From: Pachyseris speciosa
Lineage: Eukaryota; Cnidaria; Anthozoa; Scleractinia; Pachyseridae
Reading direction: 5' to 3'
DNA length: 64,000 nucleotides
Assembly (NCBI GenBank): GCA_016490735.1
Contig: JAEMWC010000006.1
Coordinates: 1,435,001-1,499,000, forward strand
In this document: one piece after another, positions 10,361 through 19,843 of the stretch
Position numbering within the stretch: the first letter of the stretch is position 1
How the letters are laid out: each line of letters begins with the position of its first letter
Translations under genes and position numbers: made by a program
The notes under the pieces: generated by a model
The model's input: only the letters and a program-made list of their open reading frames with translations
Database searches by the model: none
Told to the model about the DNA's origin: nothing

Positions 10361-13300
10361 GGGCAATATGACGCAGGTGTGGCATGTACGGAGAATCATT
10401 TTGGCATTTCTAGAGGTGGGTATTTGCTTATGACAGCAAACACGAATCCATAAGAGTCTTTTTGTAGTTGAATTCGAGAGATGGACTTAATTAAGACTAA
10501 CATAGTCAATGAAATAATTTATCGAACAAGTTTATTTTCTTGTATTCCTTTATTAACCCTAAACTGAAATTACAGTGAAATATGAAAAAATATCTATTTG
10601 GAATATCACCCCTGTCACCGTCATTTTCGCCGGGGCGGAATTTTCTGCCAAGTTCCCTATTTCCTATCGCGAACTAGTAACTTGGGTCCGTCTAGGTTGT
10701 GTTAAATGTTAGCCTTAGCAATTATTCAAACTTGTTCCACAAGTCAGTGCTGTAAGAGGAGTCAGCTCTGCATTGCAGTTATCATTGCTTTGAGAACAGT
10801 ATACTTTCAGAATGTCACACGAGCACACATGCGTTTAATTCATAGTTGTTACAGCGATTTCGAAATCTCTAAAATTTGCCGCTTTTCTAAAACGGGATAT
10901 CAATGATAACAAAATCAGTCAGTGAAATCCAGCAGCTAGTCAATAAAACCTACTTACCGCTGAAAAAACACATTAAACAAGAAAAACCTCACATTACTTC
11001 AGTTCTCAGTAAGAACTTTCCACCTAGTCCTTTTATCGGAGAGCTTGTGTACTGAAATTCGCAGAGTATTGATAAAGAAAGGAACAAAAGCAAGGGTTAC
11101 TAATGATTCTCTCAGTCTTAACTCTAGGGCCACAAGCTTGTTCGTAACGTCGAGAACTTTGCTATATAATAAAAGAGTCGCTCTCGCTAATATTCATTTC
11201 ATTCGTCATGAAATCATTTTTAAAAAATGCTCTTTCAGGTTGGATAAGTGTATGTACTTTTAAAACTATCATTTATATTTACTTTTCAAGACTTCAGGGT
11301 AAGACTAGCTGGCGCACCTATCAGCAATGCCGGGCGAGTAGAGGTATTTTACTTAGGAATCTGGGGCACAATTCGTGGTTCATATTGGGACATAAATGGT
11401 GCTCACGTAGTATGCCGTCAGCTGGGATATCCTGGAGCCGTTTCGTCTGGAAAAAGTGCTCAGTTTGGTTTTGGCACTGGTCCGGTTTGGTTCCAGTCCG
11501 TGAGATGTCGGGGAAATGAATCTAATTTTGGAGAATGCTCCATGTCTACGGCTGGCTATTCAGGGCTGTCTGCAACAGCATTATGTAAATTACAATATCA
11601 ATCAGGTAATTAAACATGCCATATTCTTTTTGGTGCCGATTAAATTAAGGCAACGTGTTTTCTGTATAAACCATCAAGTTTCTTCGAACATTGTTTATTT
11701 GTTTCTGTAGATTTCGGCTTATTTCGTTTAAAAAGTGACTTGCCTTGAGCTCTCTGGAGTGCACTTGTCCCTCCAATTGGCTCAGAACTGTGCAGCACGG
11801 CTGATCTTATGTGCTCGTAAGTTTGATCACATTACTCCTTTACTGAAGGAACTTCACTTGGCTCCCCATGGAGCAGAGGATTATTTTTAAAATTCAAAAT
11901 TTTAAAGTTGACTTTAAAGCTCTAAATAATTTATGCCCTAGTTATATTAGTGATCTGCTGGAAACTTATAAGCCTACTAGGACCTTAAGATCATCAGGTA
12001 GGAAGCTAATAGTCGTTCCACGCTCTAAGCTAAAATTGTACGGCGATCGCTCTTTTTGTGTTGCAGCATCAGGATTATGGAATGATATTTCTGACAGTAT
12101 AAAATGATGTAGTCTAATTGTTATCCAGTTTTAACTTTTTAACTTTACTTGTAAAGCACCCTAGAGCTTTTGGATAGGGCACTATAAAAATGGTAGTATC
12201 ATTATGATTATCGTTATCGTTATCGCTGGTTTTAAGGAAGGACTTTACATAACCACTTGACTACTTTCAAAAGTTAGCGGAAGATGTTCGTGGGAATACT
12301 AAAGTTTCTAGGTACATCGAAATGAGATCTCAGTGTTAAGAGAACGCAGTTCTAAAAGATTTATTGATTTTGATTTTACTGACTTGCGTTTCCTTTCTAC
12401 TTAGATACTATTCAGAGCTGCTCTGATGTGAGGTGTGCAAACAACGGGACGTGCATTAACACTGCCGCTGGTGCTATTTGCAACTGCACGGATGATTTTT
12501 CTGGCCTTTACTGCGAGTCACGTAAGTCGAAATGCAATTTCAAGTTTGTGCTTCTCTCACATTGTGTTTTGAGACTGCTCATCCCCGGCACACCTGATGT
12601 CATACTGTCCACAATCACCCACGACACGGTAGCTAATCGCTGATTAGTTATGCAGACGCCTGATAGTTAAGAAATCATGAGACAAGAGTCAGGGTAAACT
12701 ATAACACACTAACCCGTAAAGTTGTTAACAAATTAACTCAGTTGCAGAGGAGCTCGTGTAAATACTAACAGCAGACTAAAATGAACCAACAGTTTGCAAT
12801 AACATTTCTTCACATTGAGTACCTTGTTCTAATCTTCTATCAAACCCTCTATGTTGCTCATTTCAGCCTATCCGCGCAAAATACATAATATTGAAGAGCG
12901 TGAAATCATCGCTAAAGAGACAAATCTATGTCTCGTGTCCACGACAAGAAGGCAATCAAATTTGAATTATTATACAGTTACTGTCGGTGAAATGTTACAG
13001 GGGCACCCAACGAGCCAAATCAACATAAGCTGCAGAAAGTCATTTTTAAGTACCTTTTAAGGTGTTTGAAGTCTGTTTAAAGTTATTATTTTCCCTAGCT
13101 AGAAGAATATATTCTTTTCGCCGGATTCCTTAGCTGAAATTAATTGCCCGAAAATGTTAGGAAACAAAATCTTCCTGTGAGAAAATGCAACCTGAAACGA
13201 ACTTTCTAGGGAACTAATTTTCTTTTCGAAATGCTGGAAGACGTTTTTGCCTACCCAAAACAGCAATTAGGACCTTTCTGAAAACCTCAAGGGGCTGTGA

Positions 13301-15779
13301 TTTTCCCATTTCGAATCTTTTAGGCCATTTTTCCGTTACGAAAATCCGAGTGCACTCTGTAATCGACGCCGAAAACTAAAGGCGAACTACTACAACTACT
13401 ACAACTTGTCTTTGGGTGCCCCTGATGTCACAGAAACGCTTTACCATTTCACCACGAAAAACTGTATATCTCCCTAATTTTGCGAGAAAATGTTTAAACT
13501 TGCATTGATTGAGCCATGAAATCGTAAGGAACAAACAATAACAATTAAACTGGGCCACTAACAATATTGTTTACCTTTGTGACAAGAAAATGCATTGAAT
13601 TGCAAACCACATGAATATTCAGATAAATACGCTGAATATAAATGTTACAAACTCTCTTTGATGAATAACGAAGATCTGAGAAGCATCAACGAAGCAACAC
13701 GAAAAATTGTCCTCGCCGGAAGCCACAAAATACTAAGGGCGAAAATAAATGACATATTTTGGCTAATGCCATTTATTAACAACTTCAGATCATATATCAT
13801 ATCATGAACATTGTTCCACACATTTTATAGTTAGCTATGTTGTCGGAGCCAGTGTTTTGGACTAAATTTCAATTTCCCTCATTTATGTCACTTTCTTTTT
13901 TCAATTGCCTTCAGCCAGCTTTGATCCATGCAGGTTTTTTCCGTGTAAATATGGTAGTCAGTGCTACAGCAATGGGTCTTCGTACCTCTGCACCTGCCCC
14001 AAAGGACTTACGGGAAAGTACTGTGAAAAAAGAATTTTAACTGGTAAGTTTCTCCGGCTGGCTCTGATATGTATGACGTATGACACTTTCTCGAGTTCTC
14101 GTGAACGTCACTAAGTCAGCAGAGATGTGAGATAACTAAACAAAAAAGGTATACATCTAAGTCCAAAGTAAAACTCCTCGCAAAGGACAGGGCTGTAAGG
14201 CTGGTGCTAATTTGCAAAATTGAAATTCACTGCCATCTTGCGTCATCTCAGGGTTAATTTATTACTAGTTTCTTCTTTTCTTTATTTCATTAGTCTCTTA
14301 TTTTTGTTGTTATTGTTGTTGTTTCTTTTTGTAGTAGTGGACCCCTGCCAGAGCCGCCCATGTGCCAATAACACCTCATGTTATCACAACGAATCAAATT
14401 ATTTCTGTGTACCGAACGGGGAGGAGAACAGCTCGAGAATTGGAGGTAAAATGTTTGGTGGATACTTTTTCTTGAGTCGATCTTCCATGCATAATATTAA
14501 GGTGGGACTTAAGGTGAATTGGAGTGAAATTTCGGAGTTAACAGAAGTGATTAAAATGTGAAAAAAGAAGAAGAAGAAGATATTAACGTCAAATCCATGT
14601 TAAGCGATGCAAAAACGGTATTTAGGTTAAGTCCCGCCTTAATAGAGTTGTATTGTAAACTCCGTGAAGTGTAGATCAGTGTTGGAAAAAGTCAACGAGT
14701 TTGGTGCTGTTTCGTTATGTATGAAAAACAAAACAAAACAAAAAAAAACATCACATACAAATGTTTAAAGGCTAAATATGGTGACGATGAGATTAAAATC
14801 AATTGTAGAGCATGCATGAAGCATTAAGACGATCGTTTTGCTGAGAGGTCTGTGGTCTTAAGGTTAGACATCTGTGAAACCCAGCTCAATAAAACGAGGC
14901 ATTGGTAGTTGGCTTTTTTTTTCTGTAACAACTTGAAGTTTTTTGGATACCCAAAATTTCGCTCTTTTTGGAAAAAATAAATACATGTATCATGTCAGTA
15001 TGCTCTTGTAACCAATAACTATATTTTGATTCCTATAAATGTCACTCTATTTATTTGAAATATAAAGGATTTCCTTCTCTACTTAGAACAAACTATAAGT
15101 TTGACGTGTCATTATCTACTCCACAGCCACACCTCCACCAGCAAACGAAGAACCGGCATTGAGCATGCGCTTAACAATCGTGATTTCAATATCGGCGTCC
15201 GTTATTGTTGCACTCATCGCCGCACTTGTCTGCCTAATCTTTAAAATTCGACGACTAACCAAAGATCACGGTGAACAGCCGAATAACCCATCCACGGTTT
15301 TCAGTAATAAGGCTTTCAGGGCGGATTCCGCTAGTGAACTGGTTGAACGGCCATCGACCAGCCGTAACGAAGTCGACTTGGGTTTGGGCAGTACCGACGG
15401 TGGTGGTGAAATGGTAATGGATTCAAGACCCGTTTATGAAGTATGTCCTCGTCCTCTTCCACCAGTTCCTCCAATGCAGAAGACAAGGAATCAAACGGCA
15501 AGGGCTACAGCGCGGCCATCAAAAGGAAACAACGATGTAACAGCTACAGAACAAGTCAGTGTGCATTATATGGGATTGTCAGCCAGAAATGAAAACAGCG
15601 CCAAAGCAAATATGCACGAGCCTAGCACTTACATGCCCTTATCATCAGGGAGACAAGAACCTGGGGTGTACTCAGGGCTCACTCCCTCACGAGCAAAGGT
15701 TTCCGGACCGAAACCGCCAGGGAGCAAAGAAAAGAAAAGAAAACAAAGGAATGAAACCTATATTAACTTGCAAAAGTAA
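6602..15779 (+). CDS. Locus A: SRCR-EGF transmembrane receptor, 5' partial
   Basis: Gene model join(6602..6964, 10047..10415, 11291..11605, 12405..12521, 13915..14043, 14338..14445, 15127..15779). All introns are GT-AG and phase 1. With the one base owed by a missing upstream exon, the exons total 685 codons including TAA. Order: three scavenger-receptor cysteine-rich (SRCR) domains, two EGF-like domains, a truncated EGF-like segment, one membrane helix and a tail of about 170 residues with YxxL motifs and a proline-rich SH3-type site. The layout implies a type I cell-surface receptor with ligand-binding SRCR domains outside and a signalling tail inside. Ligand and partners are unknown; SRCR/EGF receptors commonly act in microbe binding or adhesion, which is inference here. 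The start codon and signal peptide are not in the model. A decayed paralogue lies at 34051-58880. Confidence 0.85.
7172..8757 (-). mobile_element. Degenerate LINE (reverse transcriptase relic) in intron 1
   Basis: On the minus strand, successive frames spell parts of a non-LTR retrotransposon: near 8790-8511 CRISNTR.../TAEEYPSFL-like fragments, at 8508-8227 the RT block FDTVSREGLWKIMAKYGRPP and the VMQGRVLAAILFS motif (the usual KQGCVLAP block mutated), at 7966-7688 the GTTLSQDITIDDEV block, and at 7640-7362 LPSIHTFL, PDHRLPKRLL and QKKRFKESL. These are in order but in different frames with many stops, so the element is dead. It lies antisense in the first intron of locus A. The family resembles RTE/Jockey-like invertebrate elements. 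Confidence 0.75.
8892..8956 (-). ncRNA. Type I hammerhead ribozyme
   Basis: Minus strand: stem I 5' side, CTGATGA core, GGCC-TAACAA-GGCC stem II, GAAA, palindromic stem III ACAG/CTGT without a loop, cleavage triplet GTC, then CATGG closing stem I with CCATG. The outer stem I is GCATTA/TAATGC here. Cleavage is predicted between plus-strand positions 8907 and 8906. All core bases are intact. Confidence 0.85.
9147..9211 (-). ncRNA. Type I hammerhead ribozyme, slightly degraded stem II
   Basis: Same fold as the neighbouring copy, in the same orientation. The core CTGATGA, GAAA and GTC are intact, with full outer stem I (GCATTAG/CTAATGC). Stem II reads GACC/GGCC, giving one A-C mismatch. Predicted cleavage lies 255 nt from that of the copy at 8892-8956, which defines the unit length. 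Confidence 0.8.
9412..9436 (+). repeat. (GTT)n microsatellite after AATAAA
   Basis: GTGAATAAAGTG followed by repeated GTT. This is the usual 3' terminus of cnidarian LINE/SINE copies and marks the end of the non-retrozyme spacer in the composite element. Confidence 0.7.
9641..9705 (+). ncRNA. Type I hammerhead ribozyme
   Basis: Plus-strand copy with every element intact: GCATTAG/CTAATGC outer stem I, CCATG/CATGG inner stem I, CTGATGA, GGCC/GGCC stem II, GAAA, ACAG/CTGT stem III and GTC with cleavage after 9690. The asymmetric internal loop in stem I (CTATG opposite CTG) is where the activity-enhancing loop contacts of natural hammerheads usually form. Confidence 0.88.
9965..9988 (+). repeat. 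(CAGA)n microsatellite
   Basis: A short run of CAGA repeats in intron 1, just upstream of SRCR exon 2. Confidence 0.8.
10047..10415 (+). CDS. Locus A exon: SRCR domain 2 with ten-tyrosine insert
   Basis: Acceptor GATGCAG ends at 10046 and donor GTGGGT starts at 10416; 123 codons, phase 1-1. It begins DFQVRLVGSRFAF and contains YGIWGG, GHVICRQLGYFG, KGPFWIY, TCNGNE, ISQC and DAGVACT. C2 and C7 are absent. Between WRHF and GQYDAG sit ten TAT codons in a row (10331-10360), an in-frame trinucleotide expansion giving ten tyrosines in the loop before the last strand. The paralogous exon at 51194-51872 has an ordinary mixed sequence there. Confidence 0.88.
10331..10360 (+). repeat. (TAT)10 trinucleotide repeat inside coding exon
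   Basis: Thirty bases of TAT repeat inside SRCR exon 2 of locus A, in the frame that encodes tyrosine. It keeps the exon a multiple of three. Confidence 0.95.
10416..11290. other. Intron 2 of locus A; no embedded gene seen
   Basis: AT-rich intron between SRCR exons 2 and 3. A segment near 11058-11080 (AGAGTATTGATAAAGA) recurs in locus B at 52373, where it is joined directly to the tail of exon 3, marking a deletion there. Confidence 0.5.
11291..11605 (+). CDS. Locus A exon: SRCR domain 3
   Basis: Acceptor TTTTCAAG ends at 11290 and donor GTAATT starts at 11606; 105 codons, phase 1-1. It begins DFRVRLAGAPISNAGRVEV and contains LGIWGTI, AHVVCRQLGYPG, GTGPVWF, VRCRGNE, FGECSM and ATALCK. C2 and C7 are missing as in the other two domains. 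In locus B only the last ~60 bp of this exon survive (52386-52452). Confidence 0.9.
11733..12205 (+). mobile_element. LINE 3' fragment (RT C-terminal region)
   Basis: The sense strand encodes the C-terminal part of a CR1/L2-type LINE protein: LQNCAARLILCARK, FDHITPLLKELH, then after a frame change DFKALNNLCPSYISDLLE, RTLRSSGRKLIVVPRSKLK and YGDRSFCVAASGLWNDI. It ends with a stop at 12107 and a short 3' tail. It is 5'-truncated and frameshifted, and sits in intron 3 of locus A. Confidence 0.75.
12405..12521 (+). CDS. Locus A exon: EGF-like domain 1
   Basis: Acceptor CTACTTAG ends at 12404 and donor GTAAGT starts at 12522; 39 codons, phase 1-1. Six cysteines in EGF spacing: SCSDVRCANNGTC, then AICNC and GLYC. 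Asn-Gly-Thr and Asn-Cys-Thr give possible N-glycosylation sites. The locus B counterpart at 55819 is truncated after the third cysteine. Confidence 0.88.
12998..13424. mobile_element. MITE with AGGGGCACC termini
   Basis: About 425 bp bounded by AGGGGCACCCAACGA on the left and TTTGGGTGCCCCT on the right, which form an inverted repeat. A homologous element lies in inverse orientation at 21309-21755. No ORF. It is in intron 4 of locus A. The target-site duplication is not clear. Confidence 0.65.
13915..14043 (+). CDS. Locus A exon: EGF-like domain 2
   Basis: Acceptor GCCTTCAG ends at 13914 and donor GTAAGT starts at 14044; 43 codons, phase 1-1. Six EGF cysteines: DPCRFFPCKYGSQC, then YLCTCPKGLTGKYC. 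The GLTGKYC ending is typical of EGF modules. The locus B counterpart (57261-57389) has the same length but has lost the first two cysteines. Confidence 0.9.
14338..14445 (+). CDS. Locus A exon: truncated EGF-like segment
   Basis: Acceptor GTAGTAG (exon start 14338; 14335 is an equally in-frame alternative) and donor GTAAAA at 14446. Thirty-six codons, phase 1-1. It reads DPCQSRPCANNTSCYHNES then YFCVPNGEENSSRIG: the first four EGF cysteines are present, the last two are missing. It may serve as a juxtamembrane stalk. NNTS and NES are possible N-glycosylation sites. Confidence 0.78.
14501..14638. mobile_element. Short TTAA-flanked MITE (GGTGGGACTTAA termini)
   Basis: Starts GGTGGGACTTAAGG, ends TTAAGTCCCGCC and is flanked by TTAA on both sides (14497-14500 and 14639-14642). 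It is a 138-bp internally deleted relative of the 400-bp element at 19384-19783. TTAA duplication is typical of piggyBac or Kolobok mobilisation. Confidence 0.7.
15127..15779 (+). CDS. Locus A last exon: membrane helix and signalling tail
   Basis: Acceptor CTCCACAG ends at 15126; the exon runs to TAA at 15777-15779. After a short Pro-rich stalk comes a helix of about 22 residues (VISISASVIVALIAALVCLI) stopped by KIRRLTK, as expected for a type I membrane protein. The tail has RPLPPVP (class I SH3 pattern RxxPxxP), tyrosines in VYEV, YMGL, YMPL, YSGL and a C-terminal YINL. YMPL and YSGL are nine residues apart (15630-15680), close to an ITAM; YINL fits the Grb2 SH2 pattern YxNx. The end is Lys/Arg-rich. 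Both YMPL and YSGL persist in the decayed paralogue, suggesting past constraint. Confidence 0.88.
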
Positions 15780-16164
15780 TGCGGTTGATTGAGCATAAAC
15801 TGCTTCAAATCAACTTGTGATGATACGCCACCATTGCTGATTTCTAAGGACTGGTGTTTTCATGTTTTCGTATAAAGCGGGTGAATTTCTCGTTTGGTCA
15901 ACGTGTTCTTCGTGTCATGCTGCAGAAAAAAATCGGTTCAAAATTCCACTACTTCTAATAATACTATCAGAATAACGCGTTTTTCTAACACTTTGTTATC
16001 GCTTATCTAGTTATCTTTTATATTCCGTGTGCGATTCAATGGTCTCAGTGCATAGCATTCTATAGATAAGCCATTGTGAATTGTTTTTCCCGGCTGGAGA
16101 GCTTTCATTATAAAGTTTGTAGTCGAGCTGATTTATGTCAACCATTGCATTCATTGCATTTGGC

Positions 16165-16884
16165 GTAAGGGCTGGTTCACACGTGCGACGCAAATGCAAA
16201 TGCAAGTGCAAGTGCAAGTGCAAGCGCAAATGCAAACGACGTTCACACGTCGAACGCAAACGCAAGGAAGGTGAGATACGCAAGCGCAGTCGAAGTTTTT
16301 TTCAAGATGGCGGACGAGATGGAAGTTTTGATACTACTACTTTTCCTGCTTTTCGCTTACCGACTGATAAAGAGACGAAAATGACGTGTCCAGACGTTTT
16401 TATCGTGTACAAATTATATCGTTAGAATATAGTAGGATTAGTTCCTACTATGTGAAGGTGCCACCTTGATATTAAAACTGGCAGGGGAAATAAACCACGC
16501 TGGGTAAAAGGGGGTGTCCCTTATGTGTTTTAATATTTCATTTTATGGGTTTGTTGCTTTAAACGGAATTAAAAAAACAGTGAGAAATCCCCAACCGAAC
16601 CCGCACCCGTGGAAGACGCCATCTTGGGTTCAACTTCAACCGTGGAGGCATGGAACAAGTGTTTTGTTACCTTGCGTTTGCATTTACGTTTCCGTTGCCC
16701 CGGTTCACACGTGTGAAATACAAACGCAAGCGCAAATGCAAGCGCAAGAAAATGAAAATTTTTCCATTTCTTGCGTCGGCGCTTGCGCTTGCATTTGCAT
16801 TTGCGTTACGGTAGTTCACACGTGTATTTCCTTGCATTTGCGTTTACACTTGCATTTGCGTCGCACGTGTGAACCAGGCTTAAG
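16165..16884. mobile_element. PIF/Harbinger-like MITE with first-exon remnant
   Basis: Terminal inverted repeats of about 30 bp containing CTGGTTCACACGTGCGACGC bound about 715 bp; subterminal GCAAATGCAAGTGCAAG-type repeats lie at both ends. It contains a short ATG frame (16307-16384) and no complete transposase. The superfamily call rests on the resemblance of that frame to HARBI1-like N-termini and on flanking TAA/TTA, so it is tentative. Confidence 0.6.
16307..16384 (+). pseudogene. Remnant first exon, HARBI1-like N-terminus
   Basis: A 25-codon frame, MADEMEVLILLLFLLFAYRL, followed by KRRK and TGA. The leader of an acidic start, a leucine-rich run and a basic cluster resembles the N-terminus of Harbinger-type nucleases in cnidarians. 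Nothing further of a nuclease is present. Confidence 0.4.
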
Positions 16885-17044
16885 AGTTTAAAACAGTGCC
16901 TGAGTTGTAGCTATTTCGTCCAGCACAAATAACCAGTAGAGTACTAAAGTTATAACATCACAAAAAGTAAATTTGTGAAATCATGGCGTTTGTTCGGATA
17001 TTCAGAAAGAACACGATAAAAAAGACCTACTTGCCAAATCATTT

Positions 17045-17560
17045 TCTTGCAGTTTGAGAGCGAGATATTAGCATCGTTATGCTCTGTTGACTCCATACAA
17101 ATCCTTCTAAACTAAATGTTAGTTAGTTCATAACGTTATGAACCAGGAGTCCATTACTAGGAGCGTACAACTCCCATACTAAGCCTATGTCACAGCATTT
17201 TTACAGACCGATCTATTTTTAGACTATCTTTTCCCGCGAAAAAGGGCAACAAGGATGGCAACGGCAACGAGAGCGCCACAAAACAGTAGTTTTAATGAGC
17301 GAAAACAAAGGCTCTGTACGTGCAGATACTTGTGGCACGTGCAGCGACTTGTGATTGGTCATTGGACCCCTGTGGGAGTCTGATTTTGGCGGGAAATTCA
17401 ATCTAAAAATAAAATGGTCTGTGAAAACGCCGTGACAGTAATAGAGGACAGTTGTACGCTCCTGGTGATGGGCTCCTGTATGAACTAAGTCAAATTTAGA
17501 AGGATTTGTATGGAATCAGCAGAACATAACGGTGCTAATATCTCAGAGTCAACTTGCTTT
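17045..17560. repeat. Foldback element, ~500 bp
   Basis: The left arm (about 17045-17235) and right arm (about 17385-17560) are imperfect reverse complements; shared blocks include GATATTAGCA, CCATACAAATCCTTCTAAA and AGGAGCGTACAACT. The central 150 bp is unique and non-coding. Confidence 0.7.
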
Positions 17561-17689
17561 TAAATGCTGATTTTTGGCAAATAATCATTTTTCATCTTAC
17601 TCTTTCTGTAGAAAGTTATCGATTGTAGTGATGCCAGAAAACATCGGTTTTCAGCAACGAATTGGTTATATGAGAATGAATATATGAAA

Positions 17690-18585
17690 ATCATATATTT
17701 GAACTAAGGATTAAACAATTAATATGTGAATGATCATCGCCGGCAGTTATGAGAGAGTAGTATAGGAGAGTAGGCCAACTCTTTAAGCCCTCATTTTAAC
17801 CTTAATTGGTATGCAATTAGGTGGATGAACCTTTTTTAACATAACAACATTTCATATTTTAGTGACCATTTCCTTTATTCTCATCAACTGAATGTTTACT
17901 TAATTAGTGATATGGTGACAAGAAAGCACATTCTAGCATCTCGCGTCAATATTTGGGCTTAGAGGTTAGTATGTGAGTTAGAGCTAAGATTTTATGAATA
18001 TGTAAATGATCATTGCAGTCATGATACCGGTGCAGTGCTCTACCAACTGAGCTAACAAGCCAGCTGGAGCTGGTCATTTTGTTGATTCATAATACACCCG
18101 TAAGTGGTGAACATGTGACAATAAATATATGATTATCATATGTTTGAACTGCGGATTAAAGAATGAATATGTGAACGAATTGTCGTCGCAGTTATGAACA
18201 CTACTTAAGGAGTAGTGAAAATAAAGCCTGAAAAAAAATCAGGCTTGTGCGGGATTCGAACCCACGACCTCTGCGATACCGGTGCAGTGCTCCACCAACT
18301 GAGCTAACAAACCATCTGGGAGCTGTCCCATGAGTTAGTCCGTAATATACCCGTGAGTGATGAATATGTGAGAATGAATATATTAAAAACATATTTTAAC
18401 TGCGGATTAAAGAATCAATATCGTATCACAGAGGTCGTGGGTGCAATTCCAGTACAAGACTGAAATTTTTTCAGGCTTCATTTTCACTACTGCTGTTGAG
18501 TTGTGTTCTTAACTGCGATGATCATTCATATAGTCATTCAGTCTTTAATCCGCAGTTCAAATATATGATTTTCATGTATTCATTG
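17690..18585. repeat. Cluster of tRNA-derived SINE fragments
   Basis: At least three related fragments near 17690-18060, 18100-18400 and 18410-18585. They share a tRNA-like block (ACCGGTGCAGTGCTCYACCAACTGAGCTAAC), a TTTCAGGCTT-containing tail and a body with ATATATGATTWTCAT and AACTGCGGATTAAAG. The third is inverted relative to the second. Confidence 0.65.
18241..18313 (-). tRNA. tRNA-Thr-like (GGT), probably a SINE head
   Basis: A full 73-nt cloverleaf: acceptor GGTTTGT/ACAAGCC (seven pairs), D arm GCTC/GAGC, anticodon stem CTGCA/CGCAG, loop CCGGTAT, T arm GTGGG-TTCGAAT-CCCGC. The anticodon would be GGT, but position 33 is C instead of the universal T and the last anticodon-stem pair is A-C. 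With related fragments on both sides, this is more likely the pol III promoter head of a SINE than a working tRNA. Confidence 0.5.
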
Positions 18586-19379
18586 TCAGTTAAGATTTTG
18601 TTGTAATTTAGGCAAAAAGGGGAATTAATTAGTTTATACCATGGGAGATAATTAGGTAACAATTTCCTTTTTTCAGGAAATTTAATTAGATTGACAGTTT
18701 TTATTAACAGTTTGCAGGAAATATAGCAGTAGAAATATTCATTATCAGCTGAGGAATAGATGGTGTCCGTTAAAGATCACAAGTGTTATCACCTAAGTAA
18801 ATTTAAAATAGTTTGGAATGGGTCTCTAAGTTCCTTAGAGTACAAGTTTATAACCTACTACTTGAACTGTATAAAAGTGTCAATAAACGAGTTAAAAAAA
18901 AAAAAAACGAAACAAAATTTTGAACTTGTTCCAAGGGAGAGGAGTGTTTAAATACTGTGACTGAAAGGCAATGAAGGAGACAACTATTTGAATACACCGG
19001 TTTTGTCTTAATGTGCCCATAAGGAGGTCTCTACTGAAAAGCAGGCATGGATAGGGGCTAGAGACAAATACTTACTGTTAACGCCCATTAGATATGAACT
19101 TCGGATAGTCGTGGTCACTCATCGGGGTATTCAAGACTTTAGGGTTTTAGGGTCATCTTTGTATGACGCTGGTTAAATCGGAAAGCTTCAAGCTATAATT
19201 TTATCTCTAACAGTAAAAGGAACAAGACGACCAAGAGCCAAGAGCGGTAAAATCAGCTTTGTAATTAGATACATGAAAAATGGAGACCGGTTTCTTGAAA
19301 ACCATGTCAGTATATAGTATCTTAAATGGTATATAAATGCTGTCGCTTGTTTATCTAACTTATCATAAGGCCAATGTTT
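18586..19379. other. Stretch with no recognisable gene
   Basis: AT-rich sequence with no convincing exon, RNA gene or terminal repeats. The ORF at 18760-18951 ends in a poly-A-encoded lysine run and has no domain. Confidence 0.5.
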
Positions 19380-19383
19380 TTAA

Positions 19384-19783
19384 GGTGGGACTTAAGGTGA
19401 ATTGAACTGAAATTTTAAGGAGTTTAAAGAAGGTATTAAAATGTACAAAAATGTTTTAAAACACCCCCAGACATCTGACACCCCACAAGGGCACTGAAGG
19501 TTGCTGGGGAACTGTTCTGGTGTCCATTTACTAATTTTCCCCTTCAAATTCCAATTTTAAACCTTTATTAAATCTTCAATATTCCCTATTTCCCAAAATT
19601 TAACAAATCCTTCTAGAAAAATTATCTCTTCCCAAATATGCTTACCAAGATATATCCCACAATACACCTTCGTGGGATGAACATAGAGATTTTTGGATTG
19701 CTTGAGACGCGAACACGAGATATTAACGTCATACCTGATCCATGTTAAGCGACGCAAAAACGGTGTTGAGGTTAAGTCCCGCC
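19384..19783. mobile_element. TTAA-flanked MITE (GGTGGGACTTAA termini)
   Basis: A 400-bp element with GGTGGGACTTAAGG at the left end and TTAAGTCCCGCC at the right, flanked by TTAA (19380-19383 and 19784-19787). Same family as 14501-14638. No coding capacity. Confidence 0.75.
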
Positions 19784-19843
19784 TTAATCAGCCTCAGGAA
19801 AATCAATCGCCCGAAAATGTTTGAATAGGTCATACATCCGAAT

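Noticed and set aside
12874..12987. Possible phase-1 exon in locus A (after GCTCATTTCAG, ending before GTGAAA)
   Set aside because: The frame is not conserved in the homologous stretch of locus B (56255-56380), it has no EGF or SRCR pattern, and the donor is weak.
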